DNA of 64,000 nt from Spodoptera frugiperda (GCF_023101765.2 NC_064212.1:3844001-3908000), one strand, 5' to 3'; positions 42,063 to 56,560 are shown, counted from the stretch's first letter. Made by a program: numbers and translations. The notes: a model not told the origin generated them from the sequence alone.

Positions 42063-43004
42063 TCGAAGTAAATGTAGTGACATACTACATAACAAAGTAC
42101 TAAATTAGTACCAAACAATAACCAAGGCATAGAAAAATATGTATTGTACTAAAGACATTAGACATTAGAACAGCCTGTATTTCATAGGGTTTCAGAAGCC
42201 AAATGTCAACGACCTCGACCTGCCAGTCTATCTAGCATATACAAAAAACAAACAATTTGCTCAACCCGTGTTGAAGACTATGTATTGTATAAGATATGTC
42301 TTCTATAATATGTTATACCAAATAACATGAACAATTTAATCGGCTGTACAAATGAGCATAGCAAAAAATCAGCTACCTATGTCAGAACAGAATTAGTTAG
42401 GAAGCTTAAGTTACAAAAAATCTAAGTATGTTGTTTGACATCATGTTTATTGAAATACAAGTATAGATTGTACATGGTATTTTTATTAATACATATTACA
42501 TATGTTTTATTAAAGTATTTTTTGCAACATAAACTTAGATAACTAGAAATATTTTCTATCATTAATTCCTTTCATAGAGTTGCTAAGACAATTCAACACT
42601 CCCATACTAATTTACAAACCTAATCAAACAAGTGATAAAACAATAATTCAGCAATTACACAAAGATAGTAGATTCTCATTGAATACGTTGAGAGTACAAT
42701 CAACTGTACACACCAACAACAACCTTATTACATAACTATGAAGGGTATTTTTTGCAAAACATGTGCTACCATTGACCTGCAGTTAGAGTTACGCATTTCT
42801 GAAGATATCAGGTTTCAAAATAAATCCTCATCTCCATATTAGCTTGTAAATGAGCTCTACTGAGTGTAGGCTTCTTAACACCCACTCATGCTTAGTAACT
42901 AAATATGTAGGTATATTATTTTCATATCTTTCAGTATAACATTTTCATCGATGAATCTTACTAATAATAATGTTTGCTACTCAATCACGTCATAATAGCT
43001 GTAG

Positions 43005-43100
43005 GGATCGGGACAAAAATTTGGAACGGTCTGAGATAACACATAGGACACTTTTTATCCCACGGGTCCTCGGACGAAAGCGCTGGCAAAAGCTAGTTGA
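43005..43100 (+). repeat. Family D dispersed repeat
   Basis: TTTGGAACGGTCTGAGATAA, then CACTTTTTATCCCACGGGTC and GCTGGCAAAAGCTAGTTGAT, as in the copy at 34488-34640. Confidence 0.5.
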
Positions 43101-44036
43101 TCAATAATGCTTTAAAATATGCTTCTGTTAACTTTTTACAAAATGTTCAGTAGTTTTAATAGTGGCTTACTTCGATCATGAATTTAATGATCGAGGGTGG
43201 CTTTCTATGGTTATATGACCTTATGTTGTTTTGTTCTTACGTTGTACGTAATAAGATGTGGTTTACACACGTAAATACACAATTTAAATTTTTCCTCAAG
43301 CCTACTTCACCTATAGAGTAAACAAAATATAGATGCGTACAAAATATGAACATTTAAACCATTTGTTATTATTATATTAGAATAGTTAATTGGTGCCAAA
43401 CAGAATCCTTCAAGAAAATTAATTGTTTTCCTTAATAAAGACTTGTTATGATTCAAGAATATAGATACTTACTTATTTACTATTAATTGACAATTATATA
43501 ATCTCCACAAGAATTAGGAAATAATCGCAAATATACTAAATTATTTTTATACAAATTAGGTTAGGCATTACAGGCTTGAGTCGAAAATTGAAAGAGGATT
43601 TTCCGAAACATATAATATGTAATATGAAAACAGGGAAAATCGCATATTTATGCGCTTACAAAGTCACTGGCAAAAGCTATAACTACCAATATTGTGGCAA
43701 ACATTTTAAATCCTTACTTTTTACTCACGAAACAAATCTTTGCTATGTTGAAATAATAGGCCTTTCGGTACTAGATACGCATGTTACCAGAATGAGATGG
43801 CGAGGTCATCGACAACTAAACGGTCTCGTGGGCCACTGTCGCGTCACAACGCATCTAATTTACTCACTACAACACTAATGGGAACTTCCGTACGTCATTA
43901 CACATGAAACTTTGCGTAAATACAAGGCCTTTCAGTTGTGGATTTTTGTCGTGTAATATGTCTCAATTACCTGTCTGTATTTCATGATTTGACTACTACA
44001 AATACAATTTTCACGTACTTAGTTTTTTTTCTGAGT

Positions 44037-44213
44037 GGGGAAAATCATCCGATGACTGCTCCCGTCTTAGGAGGCTAGAGGAAGTGTCAGACTCTTACTG
44101 ACTAAAAACCACCCCGTACCTACAGGATCTGTATTAGGTAACAGCCCTACTGGGCCCTATCTGTGGTGGTCTGATGGCTTTATGAGGGGCGCGCGGAACG
44201 CGACCCGCAGTAT
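44037..44213 (-). repeat. Dispersed retroposon family B, copy 3
   Basis: Begins after a T run with GGGGAAAATCATCCGATGAC, includes GTGTCAGACTCTTACTGACT and extends through GCCCTACTGGGCCCTATCTG, beyond the 5' end of copy 1. The longer head shows that copy 1 is truncated. Confidence 0.7.
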
Positions 44214-45011
44214 GCACGAGACGTATTTAAGTTAGCTTCAAAGAAAACGTTTAATTAATTAAAATTCTATCTTTACTTTAAAGGCCAAATCCACCAAAGG
44301 TTAAGTTGTATTAAAACTCCACGTTAGTGTTCTTTCTTCAGTGTTATTTTCCTTTGAGATTTACCTACTAAAATGCCTCATATTCTATCTACCTAATACC
44401 CACACCCGTTTTACTTTTTGAAGAGGATAATCGAAAGTTAAAATTACCCTCGTTTTCCCAGAAGTTGTGGGCACGTCCGATTTTCGTCATTGTAAGTCAT
44501 TAGTCATCCAACTGTATCGTTACATACCTGACGCATCCAGGCTGTAGTACCTATGCAAGAAATTACTATAGGGGAATACCATTTAGGTACTTACACAAGA
44601 CTTAGTAGTGTATGGAAGTGAAATAGCATTAGAGTATCTAAACATGCAATTAAATAAACAGTAATATTTGTATCTATTGGATTGCAGCCCTACTGGTCCT
44701 TACAGTTAGAACTAAAGAGAAACTAAGTTTAATTCTAACTCTGGTTCTTCTTTTAAAAGAAGTAGGTTAATGTATTTATTAAAACAAATACATAGAATAG
44801 ATATTTGCAATATTATTATGTACCTATAAACGTACATTATTATTATTGGCTATTTATAATAACATGTCATCAATTACAAACTGCCATTTAAAATCATTAA
44901 TCAACTTTACGACGTTGCTACTAGACCCACCAAGAAGTAAAATAACCGGCTACTAGTGGCTTCGTTACCTACATTATTTTACACTCATATACAGATCAAA
45001 TACAAAGATTT

Positions 45012-45123
45012 ACTGCCTTACTCAAAGACATTTAATGATTACTTATACTATTCCTTAGTAACGATTTTGTTCCGAATATATTGCTTACTGTGATAAGTAA
45101 CTATTAAATGACTCAGTGCCACT
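45012..45123. repeat. MITE-like family E, copy 2
   Basis: ACTGCCTTACTCAAAGACAT, TATTCCTTAGTAACGATTTT and ATTAAATGACTCAGTGCCAC match the copy at 39388-39507. Confidence 0.55.
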
Positions 45124-46653
45124 GTTAGTAACGTTTTTTTTTTCGTAAAGTTACACATAAATGTCTTTTATTTGTCTTCAAGACAAACTACTCTCAAAAG
45201 CATAGGAATATTCCACTTCGCATAGCAAACTTACCAATAAATATATAAACAACAGGTTCAATACCAAACAATGTTCCCAATTTCAGTGATAAACTAAATC
45301 TGAATTGATCTTATGACTGTTGATTGCTACTATTGCTACTATCATATCGTATTATTTAGGCTGCAACCACCTTGACATGGTTGTATGGACTTGCGAGCAA
45401 GTGCAAGCAATTTAGTATCAAGTTAATGTCTCTCTAAAATGGGTATTGGTCTGTCTATATTTGGCTGTAGTAGAGTAGAGCCTATAGATATACACGGTAA
45501 ACGGCCCGTATCTATATTTTATATAAGAATTATTGAATTAGGTACTTATTGATTTTTGATTTATTAATTACTAGTCAGTTTATTGTGTGTATTTGCATCA
45601 AATTTTCGTTATTTAAGACTTTTTAAAGAATCTCAGAATAAATAATATTTCATATGTATTACACAACTTACAAAGACCAAGAAAGAACACGTAAGATACC
45701 TTCGTCTATCAGTACCTGCGGACTACCTAGTCCGACAAACATTCAAGCATAGATAAGAATATAGAATTTACCGATACTATGTGCTTTCTAAGTCCATATA
45801 AACGTCCGTTCGACTGACCATCTTCACACAATACACGCTTTTACCTCCATTCCTGAACGACCCGTAAATGCACCATGAAGTTTTATAGCTCTGCACCTCA
45901 TAACAATAACTAGAATGAACTTTCGAGCTGTTAACCTCGTATTAAAATCGTTTTAAAACATAACCTAGACAAATTAGGAAGCATAGTAAAATTACATAAC
46001 TGTATGGGTTTGTAGAGAAGTGTGATTCATACTAATGTAACCTTAGCATTGACTTCTTATTTCACTAGATATTAGTCACCTTTTCGCGGAAGAAATCTCT
46101 GCCCAAACCTGATTCTAATCGATTTCTGATGACTCTCGAGTCACGCTGTGATAAATTTGTTCCTTTTAGACTGACCAATAATTTCCATTTTTGTGTTGAA
46201 AGGCTTTTGTATGTCTGATTTATTGTGTCACTTTCAAATCCATTACAAATAACACTTTACTAGGTATTTATTAATGTTTGGTTCGATATTGACAAATAGA
46301 ACAAAATATACTTACGTAAGTTATAAAGCATAATTAATTTCCCTATATTTCCTTAAAGGAGTAGGTTTGTGTATAAACCTACACTCAACGGACGTTCATT
46401 CATGTTTTTAATTTGCACGTAAAAACCCCATTTTTACCCAATCAAAGTATGAATGAATACAATTCATATTTCAATGGAAAAACCCTATATTACTACAAGT
46501 ACAATACCCATCAAAACTTTTATGTAGGTACAATTCAGAAGCACAGTTCGATTTATCAAAGTGGCACACCACATTCAAGTGCAAACAAATAACTCCACGT
46601 CATGCACTATCAATATTCATTCAATTAATTAATAAATAAAATAATTGAATTTT

Positions 46654-46684
46654 ATGCACCCATTATGAGAGATAATGGGTGCAT
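46654..46684. repeat. Perfect 13-bp hairpin
   Basis: ATGCACCCATTAT pairs exactly with ATAATGGGTGCAT across a 5-base GAGAG loop. It is too short for a typical microRNA precursor. I assign no function. Confidence 0.6.
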
Positions 46685-46845
46685 GAGTAGGCATAGTTCT
46701 CATGAGTAGGTCTGTGTAGGTATAATTCCTATACTTCCTTTGTCATCTGGCCCGGTTGAGGAAGATTTTACGTCACAGAGCAATGACACGTTCTGCAGAG
46801 AAGTCTTTTGAGTGTCATTGCCAATGTATTGCTGATAACTGGTAT

Positions 46846-46960
46846 ACTGCCCCACTCAGAGACATTTAATGAATACTTAAAGTATTCCTTAGTAACGATG
46901 TTGTATAGAAAGCAACTGATAGGGAATGTCATCGATCATTAAAAGATGAGTACGGCGGTA
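46846..46960. repeat. MITE-like family E, copy 3
   Basis: ACTGCCCCACTCAGAGACAT and TATTCCTTAGTAACGATGTT at one end, GATGAGTACGGCGGTA at the other. The ends are inverse to each other. Confidence 0.55.
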
Positions 46961-48495
46961 AGTCTGTTTTCTTAAAACACATAAGACCATAATTACGGTT
47001 TTGTTTTCAAAACTTATCCACGTAAAAAGCCTTTACCAAAATCAAGGTTGAATCAGAATGAAACTTAAAGTAGACCAACTAAAATTAATCTCAATTTTGT
47101 CAGGTCAACGTTAAAATTATTTATTATAAAACTTTTGTTGTGTGTTGTCAAGTTTTTAGTCATAGTAGCATAGCTTTTTACCGACAAACTTTTGAACAAA
47201 AACAAAATAGTTATATCTAACCATAGTCAATAGATAGTTTGAATGTTTGCCCTCCTCTTCCTCACACAAAATAATTTGAAACATAATACGAAAAAGCGTT
47301 TATTCACAAAAATCAATTTCCATACAAACATTTTACTTCTACCAAACTGCATAAAAGTTATAGGTACCTAAATGTTATAAGTAATATTGATGGGCAACGA
47401 GGAAGGAAGTAAAATAAAGATCCTTAAGTTTTAATGACGTATTCAACTGACTCACAAATAAACATGTTTCATAGACTTAATTGAATAAAAAATACAACAA
47501 CAAATCATACATAGTATGTACTATGAACCACAAACCAGTTTCAATTCAGGAAATTTAATTTAACACGAATATGATATCGAAGTAAATGTTCTTAGAAATT
47601 GACGTCGTCGTCGTGTGCTCGTTCGCGATATTAATTTAGCAATAACTGTACAACAGTTGAGCAACTGTTGTAAGCCACCTACGCAAGTAAGGTTTAGATA
47701 ACTTCGTACGAAGTCTGAGCTAATGGCTTCACCGCATTCACTATTTGCACAGGTATTAACTAGCTAGATTGTGTGGTGTAGAACAAGCTAATGAAGAGAA
47801 TTTAATTGCTTTTTTCATTCATTGTAGAAATTCTTGTTCATTTAGGTACGTATGCTGTTCTTTGTTTACCTGTTGATATAACCTTAATGATTATGGTTCT
47901 CCTATGTTAGTATTTGCTAGCTTTTATTTATTTATAAAACTAATGAATCATAGAAAAGTATATAGACAATTCGAAGACACTTTTCGTATTCGATTTTATG
48001 GTCAAGTTAAAAAAGCAATTAACTAGAAATTCCTATATTTAAAGTTTCGCAACATAAGATAAACCTCTCGAATAATCCAACGCTAGCAACACGTAGCTTC
48101 GCATGGTTACAATTGTAAATCATTTGCTGGTTAGTTGTAGACTTGTAGAGTATGTAACATTTATACAATTAATAATTCAAACACCTATATGTATATACAT
48201 GTAGCGTGATATTGATCTCAACAATTTGCACGAAGCTACTACCTGCAGTGAATCACCGATGGCGACTTCTCGATAACTTCTAATGTAATTTGAAAGGTGT
48301 ACATAACGTGATTCATTAGGACATTTTACTTCGCTCTGCTGCTTTATTTGACAACGCCATACATAAATAATATAGTATTAGTTTGTTTTCAACGGAATTT
48401 TTCTGGGGAGTTTCCATCCATCTATCACATTTTCTATGTAGAATTCATTGCCGTCTCTATTCATTGCACACTTACGTACACTAAGTTAAGGAGAG

Positions 48496-48566
48496 CCATG
48501 CTTTGGCACGAATGGGCCGGCTCGACCGATATCACGGTCGAACAGAAAACAGACGTGAAACATTAC
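48496..48566 (+). repeat. Dispersed retroposon family A, truncated copy
   Basis: CCATGCTTTGGCACGAATGG, then GCCGGCTCGACC and AACAGAAAACAGACGTGAAA match the 5' part of family A. Confidence 0.6.
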
Positions 48567-49355
48567 TATATATAAAATGTTAAAACGTTTACTTACTTCT
48601 TTATATCTACCTATACATTTATTATTTATACTTTCATATAGTTATTTACTTTCTGACGCACAATTATAATACGTAAGACAACTAGTTTATTACCTACATA
48701 TTAACATCTTTTTCCTGTTTTTCCATATTGTTATGAATGAATGAAACGTGTCAGGTAGGTATTTACCTACCTATTTATTGTGTGAGATAGGTATTTTATT
48801 CATAATAAATTGTACTATTTTTCTAGTAATTCTTTTCTTAGTAGAAACTAGAGGAAAATCATTACAATAGTAGGTACCTATCCATGTCTCAACGTGTATA
48901 TAATGTAAAACAATAAGTTGTATTTAGACTTCAGCCTTCTCTTATTAACCGACTTCTTTTCATAACTAAAGTAGATTAATGTGCTCAAAAGCTCTTTCAT
49001 CGTGTGAGAGAATAAACACATAGACATCTCAATATCCACGTTTTTATATAACTAACCTCGTTACCAAGTACATCTTGTCCTAGTTGCCTCCACATACGTC
49101 TGTAGACCTTCATTTAAATTATCCCCAAGCAGTTTGCTAATCTCTTTAGCTCATCAATGCTCGTTACTGTCAATTGATCACAAATAAGTTCATTGCCATT
49201 TGACCGACAAAAAAATTACCGACCAATATTGTTCTCTTGCTAAAATTATATTCAGAACTAAGTACTTATAGACTTAGACTAACGGTAATCAGCTCTTGAG
49301 CACTAATCACTTACAGTTATATTGAAAAAAATAATATAAAAAAGTAGAGACTATG

Positions 49356-49660
49356 ACTGCCTCGTTGGCCGAGTGTTTGCAAGTGCGACTGCCGGGCAAG
49401 GGATCTCGGGTTCGATTCCCGGGTCGGGCGAAGTATTGCTGGGCTTTTTTCGGTTTTTCGAAAATTTCTCAGTAGTAGCACGGAGTCTGGAAACGTGCCC
49501 GGTATATGGCAATAGGCTCACCACCTATTACATGGGACTTACAACATAGATTGTGAAAAGTGGGTGTACACAGTGGCATTACGTGCTATAATGTGCACCT
49601 CTGCCTACCCCTTCAGGGATTAAAGGCGTGACGATATGTATATGTATAATATGTATGTAT
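49356..49660 (+). mobile_element. Full-length tRNA-derived SINE with perfect 12-bp target duplication
   Basis: The tRNA-like head (TTGGCCGAGTGTTTGC near box A, GGTTCGATTCCCGG as box B) is followed by a body with TGGAAACGTGCCCGGTATAT and ACCTCTGCCTACCCCTTCAG, then an ATGTATATG-type tail. GTAGAGACTATG occurs at both flanks (49344-49355, 49661-49672). Fragments are at 35191-35247 and 38956-38984, and a box B piece is near 55511-55545. Confidence 0.85.
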
Positions 49661-52600
49661 GTAGAGACTATGGTCTAATCTCTACTTTTTTATATATGTA
49701 TTTGGTTCCTAAAGTGGTGTGGACCTATCTAAATCAAGTTCTTAAACTCAGAACCCACCTTCTAGGTAATTAAACCATTACCAATATGAAAAATCATAAT
49801 CAAATACAGAACTGTAAATTAGTGCGTTTTCAACAGACAATAATGCCTACAAAAAATATCGCTTGCAACGCAGTTGGGAAAAACCTGGATTTGATAATTT
49901 AATCGTGAGTTGCAAATGTAAATAATTACAGCTATAATAATAATTATCCTATATCCTGCATTTGGACTTAAAATGTGCTTTATGTTTAGTTATAAGAGCA
50001 TTCTTTGACGTCACATAACTGACTAAAGTTAGTTAAGCTTTCTCATTAATAAAGTTTATCATACATTCATATTTAGTTAAGTTGCTCTGGATGAGCCGGT
50101 GGCGAGCTAAAATGATCATAATACCGATATAGAACGGCTGACGAAATCAAAACGTTCACCGTTATAGGATGCATACAGGAAAGGTGAACTAAGACACGAC
50201 ACATTGCGATTTGCAAGTCATTTATTAAGTTCCTTCCTTAAATGAATCAGTTTCTTGAAGATATCTAGTTATTGCATTACTTGGTGTACCTATGCAGGTC
50301 CGCATCGTGTAACTATTCTGATCTGTGTTGACCCTGGTATAAAAAATACGGCTTGTTAGATATCCTATCGACTTGCCACAAAAAAATAACCTTTCTAATC
50401 CAATTAATGATTAGTCTGATCAGACTACCTACTACAAAATTGATGGTTAACAAATAAAGGACATACTTGTATATTGAACATAATTATAGTAATTGCAAAA
50501 AGATTGCAAGCAGTAGACATACTTTCCAATAACAACACGGCAGAGCAGAGCATTTGACCGGTATCAGAAGTCACAGTACGCGACGATCAAACTCCTACCT
50601 TAGGAATGAATGCCAGCCATTTTATGCGTCCACAGCTCACTGCCCACTTGATACACGAGACCGATAAGAGGTCCTGACCTGTACGCAGGATGCTTCATCT
50701 AATAAGGGACATGTTTGTATCACAAATGTACCAACAAAGTAACCACACAACACTCCTTTTATATACTTACATCATCTTACCAATCCATGACTTGCTTACA
50801 GCTGTTCCACCGGTTTTTATTATTATAGCATTTCTGGTTTTATTAAACCAGCAGTTCTGAACTGGATTCGGTTTACCATTGAGCGTATAAAGTACTTAGA
50901 AAATATATTCATATAGTGTTTCCTAATCGCTCTATGAATGAACGTAATCTTTGTGTAACATTACTTAAGTATTATATTATTATTATATTCCCATATGTAA
51001 ATAGCTTGGCTAATATAACTGTGCATTCATGGGTACATGGAATTGCACATACTTAGGTATTTGTCATCGTTATTGTTTTATTGGAACCTTGCATAAACCT
51101 AGGCGATGTAGATACTCATACTACCTTCACATTATGTTGTTCTATCGGACACATATTATTGTACTTTTTGTAGTGTTTCCAATGCAGTATTATTGTCTAA
51201 TACTCAATAACTGTATACAACCGGTCACAGCTTGGGAAATTACACGGTTTGTTTTCCTTTTACCTGAATGACACAAAAGAGTTAGCATTCAAAAAATTCA
51301 CACGACATACACAAATATTATTCTCTTTCATTAAAAAATAGTATTTCTTTTATAAAAGAATATTTTACTTACTCTATATCTATTGTTTTGAAAACCGTAA
51401 AGGGATAAAGGAAATTCGAGCCGAGCCTGAGCCGTTTGAAAACATCCTTCTATTGATTAAATATAGATATCAACTTGACTGAAGTTCAAAAGATTCATAA
51501 CGGATGTTTACTATCGGGCTTGAAGTGGTCCTGAAAAACAACTAAGTATGTGTACAATAACGTTTTCCTTTAAACACTCACATCCTGAACAACAAGTCCC
51601 TATAGCTATAGATTCGTCATGAAGGCATATATCTACCCAATAGTAGTCCATTATTTGTGGCTAACAAGATTGAGTCACTGCGCGCGTCACATAACCTCTG
51701 AGTCACGCAGGCACGCGTTCTTCTCTCATTTATTAAAGTATTTTTTCTCCATAGGTGTTACCTGCTGGCTGAATCATCAAGGACTGAAGATCAGGGTCAA
51801 GCGGACCTGGGAGGCTAAAGAGATGACTACCAATTGTGAAAGTATCAACACTTCAGCTCAGAACACCTGAATCACTCGACTCAGCACTAATGAGTCGAAC
51901 TGCTGTCATCGGGGCCCCCTCCAGTCCAATATTCCATTCCAACACTGCCTGTGATCAACACTACGATGAAGAAATTACATTCGTCCGGTGTTCGTGTCGC
52001 AAACTGTAACTAGAATACATTTTATACCGTAGTTGTAAGTGTTAAGGTCGGTACACACATCAGCGCGCCCGACGCGTCCTGACAGGAACGGGATTAAAAT
52101 ATCGTCGCATACGTTTTGCATACGATGTGCGCCTCGCCCATTAGTGGCTATCGAGCTGGATATTTTCTCTTCACTGTCAGACGCTGCAATGCTTATAACT
52201 GACGTCACATTTAGAAAACAAGTGAGAACAAAATGTTCCCGCGTATTATTTTGATACAGCTATTTTCTGCATGTGTCGTTCCCATGTCGACCGTGAAAGG
52301 GCACGTATTAGGCACAGCACGGTGATCTGTGCACCGACTGAATTATGTAATTAATACCTCTGTGATATTTAAGATGATTTAATTGAAGATGTCCGGATGA
52401 GTCACCGAGGAGCGCTGTTTGATTTGTAATCTAACGGTAAACACACACCGTATTGAACAATCTGTTGACGCATAATATAACAACGTACTCACGTACGAGT
52501 TAAATCCTATACTATTGTGTACTACACGCAAGGTTAATTCAAATTAGTAAACAACTTATTGGGTGACTCACTGAGTAATAAAAAGTTAGCGCTGTAGAGA

Positions 52601-54548
52601 TAGTTATGTATGTATTCAGAACTGCGAATTGTCGTCTAGCGTAGATATTATGTTGTGAAATTGTTGTTTTACAGTAAGTATTTCATTGTAGAGTGGTCGT
52701 GACTGAATGAGGTGTTCGTGTATTACTTACTGGACCGCAAATTACAAGAATAAGTAGACTGACAGACTTATATAGACATTTGTACTTCTCATCTCTCAAA
52801 CATTAGTGGCCTAATGAATGATTTGTTAAGGAGAAAGTAACACGAAAGTAGGATGTAGTAGTGATTTTATGTAGGTGTGCTACAATACTTTGTGGGCAGA
52901 TTCATTCTGTGATCCGATGGACCAGTTTTTTGATGACTAACGGGTTTTAACCCGAATCGAATGCCCGATGTCTATTGGCTGTGGCACCTTAAGTACTATG
53001 GTGTTCACAAGAATCATGACTACATTGTCTATTTAAAAATATTTATGAACAATTCCACTAGTAAATTGTTTCTAAGTACGTAATGTTTATAAATAAGTTC
53101 CTACAAAAGATTGATTTATATAAAAAGCTTATAATTAGATACTCGTTAAATTATAAATTGGTAATTTATTAATTGGCACGATACAAACCAAAGTTTTTAG
53201 GAAAACAGTATTTTATTATTTTTATTGGAAATTTTAAACAAACGCTAATGCTTCGCTTGAAAATAAAGAATTTAATAATCGTTAGAATGCTTTTAAGTGG
53301 CCCTGCAAAATACAGGAACATAGCGATAGCATACTTTACAAAAGTAGGTATATAAGTATCTACATTCACGAGCAAAAATATCAGTCAGGTTTTTTCTAAA
53401 CACACCAAGCGATATTTCAAACCGAAAAAAAAACGAAAGGTACAGTTAGTTACACATGTCTTGCAACCGAGTTTGAATGAACTTCGGAAGTGTGCAAATA
53501 TTTATCTCATGACTATCCACATCATAAAGCCACCAGCGAGTCTTAACAAACTTGTATTGTAGAACATAATAAATAAATAATCTGTGTAATGTAGCATGTA
53601 ACGCTATCAAAGTGCATTGTACTTCCGTTAGTTATATCTATGTAAATAGTTTACTATATTCCGATGTAAACACTAGGCAAACTGGTACGCTAAGGGCTTG
53701 TGCAGACTAAGGAGTTTTGTCTGATGAGGAAAAGCTTAATTCAGGATCGTGAAGATTTACTTGAAACTATAGTTTCTTGAAAAAGTTATGAAAAGAACTA
53801 TACCTAGTTGTATTATTCTGAAAAGAACAGTTGAGTCTCAAATCAATCACACACATAAGACCGTTTGTTAAAAAATAAAATAGTCAGCATAAGTCCTTAG
53901 ATGTATGTATGTAAATATATTACTAAATACAATATAAATATATGATGTTTAGTTTGGGCCACGTTTTATAGCTATCTCTCTCACACAAATGTCTTCTGAG
54001 TTACGTGTAAGAAAGACAGATATATGACTTGGCCCAAAACGTAGGCAACGTCTATTTAATTCGATTTACTGTAATCTTCCATACTTACATACGTCTAGCT
54101 TGTAGAATTAAATTATTAACATCACACGTAGTACTTTATGACATTATTAATTGATTTGTAGTAATTATGTCTCATTATGTTTAAGTGTTATTGAATGATC
54201 TGCGCTGAATCTCGCTCGATGTCTGTGTAATTACCATTGTATTATTGTATTCGCGCATTTTGTATTTTTGTACATTTGTATCATTGTTAAGCTAGTCAGT
54301 AAACAAATCAAAACTATTCTGTTGTTTTACTTTTTAAACCTAAATATTTTTCTTGATGAATGAATGAATATGTCGTAGCCGCCTAAGTAGCTGATCAACT
54401 TGCGGCCTGGGCGACTGGCTAGTACCTACCTGGCTGCTGCCCCTTGCAGCACTTACACCTCATGTACAGACAAATCTATAAATCGTATTTTCCTTCGATA
54501 TTATTTTTCGAATCCTCTGAGGTGGCCTTGAAAGATTTTTTTATGTAG

Positions 54549-54815
54549 GTAATAAGCCGGTAAACATTCAGACGGATCACCTGATGATAAGCAATTGCTG
54601 CCGCCCATGGACATCCGAAACACCAGCTAGAGGCGTTACAAGTGCGCTACCGATTGTTGGGGAATCGGAGTTAGGAAGATTGGAAGTGTGGGTAATTGGG
54701 CCTCCGATAACCTCACTCACACAACACAAGCATTGTTTCACGTCGGTTTTCTGTGAGGCCATGGTATCGCTCCGGTCGAGCCGACCCATTCGTGCCGAAG
54801 CATGGCTCTCCCACA
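54549..54815 (-). repeat. Dispersed retroposon family A, copy 3
   Basis: Includes GACGGATCACCTGATGATAA, CTGCCGCCCATGGACATCCG and CGGTCGAGCCGACCCATTCG, the reverse complement of the copy at 484-760. The two near-complementary frames of about 95 codons here are shadows of the repeat. Confidence 0.7.
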
Positions 54816-54939
54816 CAAGATGTATTTTACAATTGATGGAAATGGTTAGGTTGTGGGCCAAATTTTTAAAAAGTCCTTAAATCGAAACCAGCATTTCAAC
54901 ATATCTATCGACAGTTAATTGAGATCAATAACGAAGAGC

Positions 54940-55072
54940 CCAAGAGAAGCTCCGGCTCCGACTCGAAGAGAAGTAGTAGGAAACGGAGTGGTTTTAGTAA
55001 GTGTCTGGCACTCCCACGCTTTACCCAGAGCGGGAAAAAACGTTAGATGATTTTCCCCACTTAAAAAAAAGG
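54940..55072 (+). repeat. Dispersed retroposon family B, copy 4
   Basis: A diverged copy with GTAGTAGGAAACGGAGTGGT and GATTTTCCCCACTTAAAAAA, ending in an A tail as in the copy at 3474-3672. Confidence 0.6.
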
Positions 55073-55510
55073 AAGAGGGACGAGGTGCCCAAAAGGGCCC
55101 ATAGTTGGAACATATTACTGTATAAAATTGTAGACCACACTGTACACTATGGATGCATCAGTGATTTGAGATTACCAATCTCGTCTATATATGGGATATG
55201 GGTAGGTGCAGGTGCACCTGAAATTAACCCTCACGGCAACGACCATGCTAAAGTGGAAGACCGATTGCATAATATTAAAATGTAACATAAACTTTAAACC
55301 AGTTGATAAGGCCCGTATAGTAGGTGCGAGTTTACTGCTTTTCGTCGGACACGGTGGACGTCATTCCACACTCCTTGAAAAGTATTGCTGATGGTAAATG
55401 CGTGTGATAATGAATGATTTCAAATTTTTTGACGTTACTCAGCAGTTTGTTTTCGATCGTAAAAATTCAAAATATTTGTTTCTCAAGCTCTCCATAATAG
55501 CATTATTTTA

Positions 55511-55545
55511 CCTGACCCGGGAATCAAACCCGGAATTGTAAAGTT
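55511..55545 (-). repeat. SINE box-B fragment
   Basis: CTGACCCGGGAATCAAACCC is the reverse complement of a tRNA-like box B region close to that of the SINE at 49356. Confidence 0.45.
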
Positions 55546-55969
55546 TGGGTTTACTAGAGTTGAACTTAGCGAATGTAGCCTAAGAAAATTGGGCAAGAGA
55601 TATAGATTTACTATTCTTCTTGTCCTTTAGGTAATTATTTACCAGTAGTTAGAAGGCCAACAACTCCTACAGTTTTAACTTCCAATTTCATAACTTTAGG
55701 ATGTTTTGGCAGATTACTTATTAGTTGTTCCATTCAATAATTCTAACCGAATTCAGTTTTCAGCAAGTACCTAGTTATTAATTATATATCGACTTTGTTG
55801 AATTGGGGACCGTGTGGTAGTTTCTTCAGCTTTTTGGGAAAGTGACAAAAATAAAACAAACATTTCCAAAATTAAATAACTTCTTTTATTTCAGAGTCAA
55901 ATTTGTTTCCTACATAAACGTGTTAGAATGATGACGCCGTAACATTAATTGACCATTACACTAATGGTA

Positions 55970-56560
55970 CGCGCCGTTAGCTGTTAACGTTGGTGCACGA
56001 GTGGAGGGCCGTGGATTTATTCCTTTACACAGTGCTACTGCGCGCCTCACGCCCGACATCTGCAACACGTGCACACTGCACCTACAGCTGTGGACTCCGC
56101 AACTTATTCCTTTAATTAGCCACAAATATGACTGGGCGCGTATTTATATCCCGCCACAACGGCACCGATACGTCTTCCCAGTTATATTCCAACGATTTAA
56201 TCGCGCCCTCCAAGCGTGGCGCGCGCAGTAACACAACTACACAGACAACTACTGTCCTTTTCAATACAGACTTTTATATAATAATAATATAGATTTTTTA
56301 TTATTTTAATAACTATGCAAATATGATCACAAATACCCATGAACCAAACGACGCGATCCCGAAACATTTCTGCAACATCCGAAGATAACAATAACTACAC
56401 TCCACTACTGGGCCAGACGCCCGCGTAGAGGAGGTACGCAGGGAGGTACTTTAGTCCTCCCGTGACAGACACGACGTGCCGTCGTCAGTAGTCGCGCGTA
56501 CCGCCGCTACGCGGACCCGTCCTCAACGTTGTCAACGCGTCTCAACTACTATCCAATGCC
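55970..56560. other. GC-rich stretch of unknown role
   Basis: Contains many CpG (for example GCGCGCCTCACGCCCGACAT and CGTACCGCCGCTACGCGGAC) within AT-rich DNA. It could be 3' UTR of the minus-strand kinase, a promoter or a degraded element. No frame shows recognisable motifs. Confidence 0.35.

Noticed and set aside
43576..43878. 100-codon open frame in the gene-free region
   Set aside because: No motif, no supporting start context, no splice partners, and composition like the surrounding AT-rich DNA.
49360..49432. Possible tRNA gene
   Set aside because: Box A/B-like motifs are present, but no paired acceptor stem is seen and the unit continues into a SINE body with target duplications.
54577..54880. 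Two overlapping frames of about 95 codons on opposite strands
   Set aside because: Both fall in a family A retroposon copy.
55001..55285. 94-codon plus-strand frame with a Lys/Arg-rich start
   Set aside because: The first third is family B repeat sequence, and the rest has no recognisable feature.
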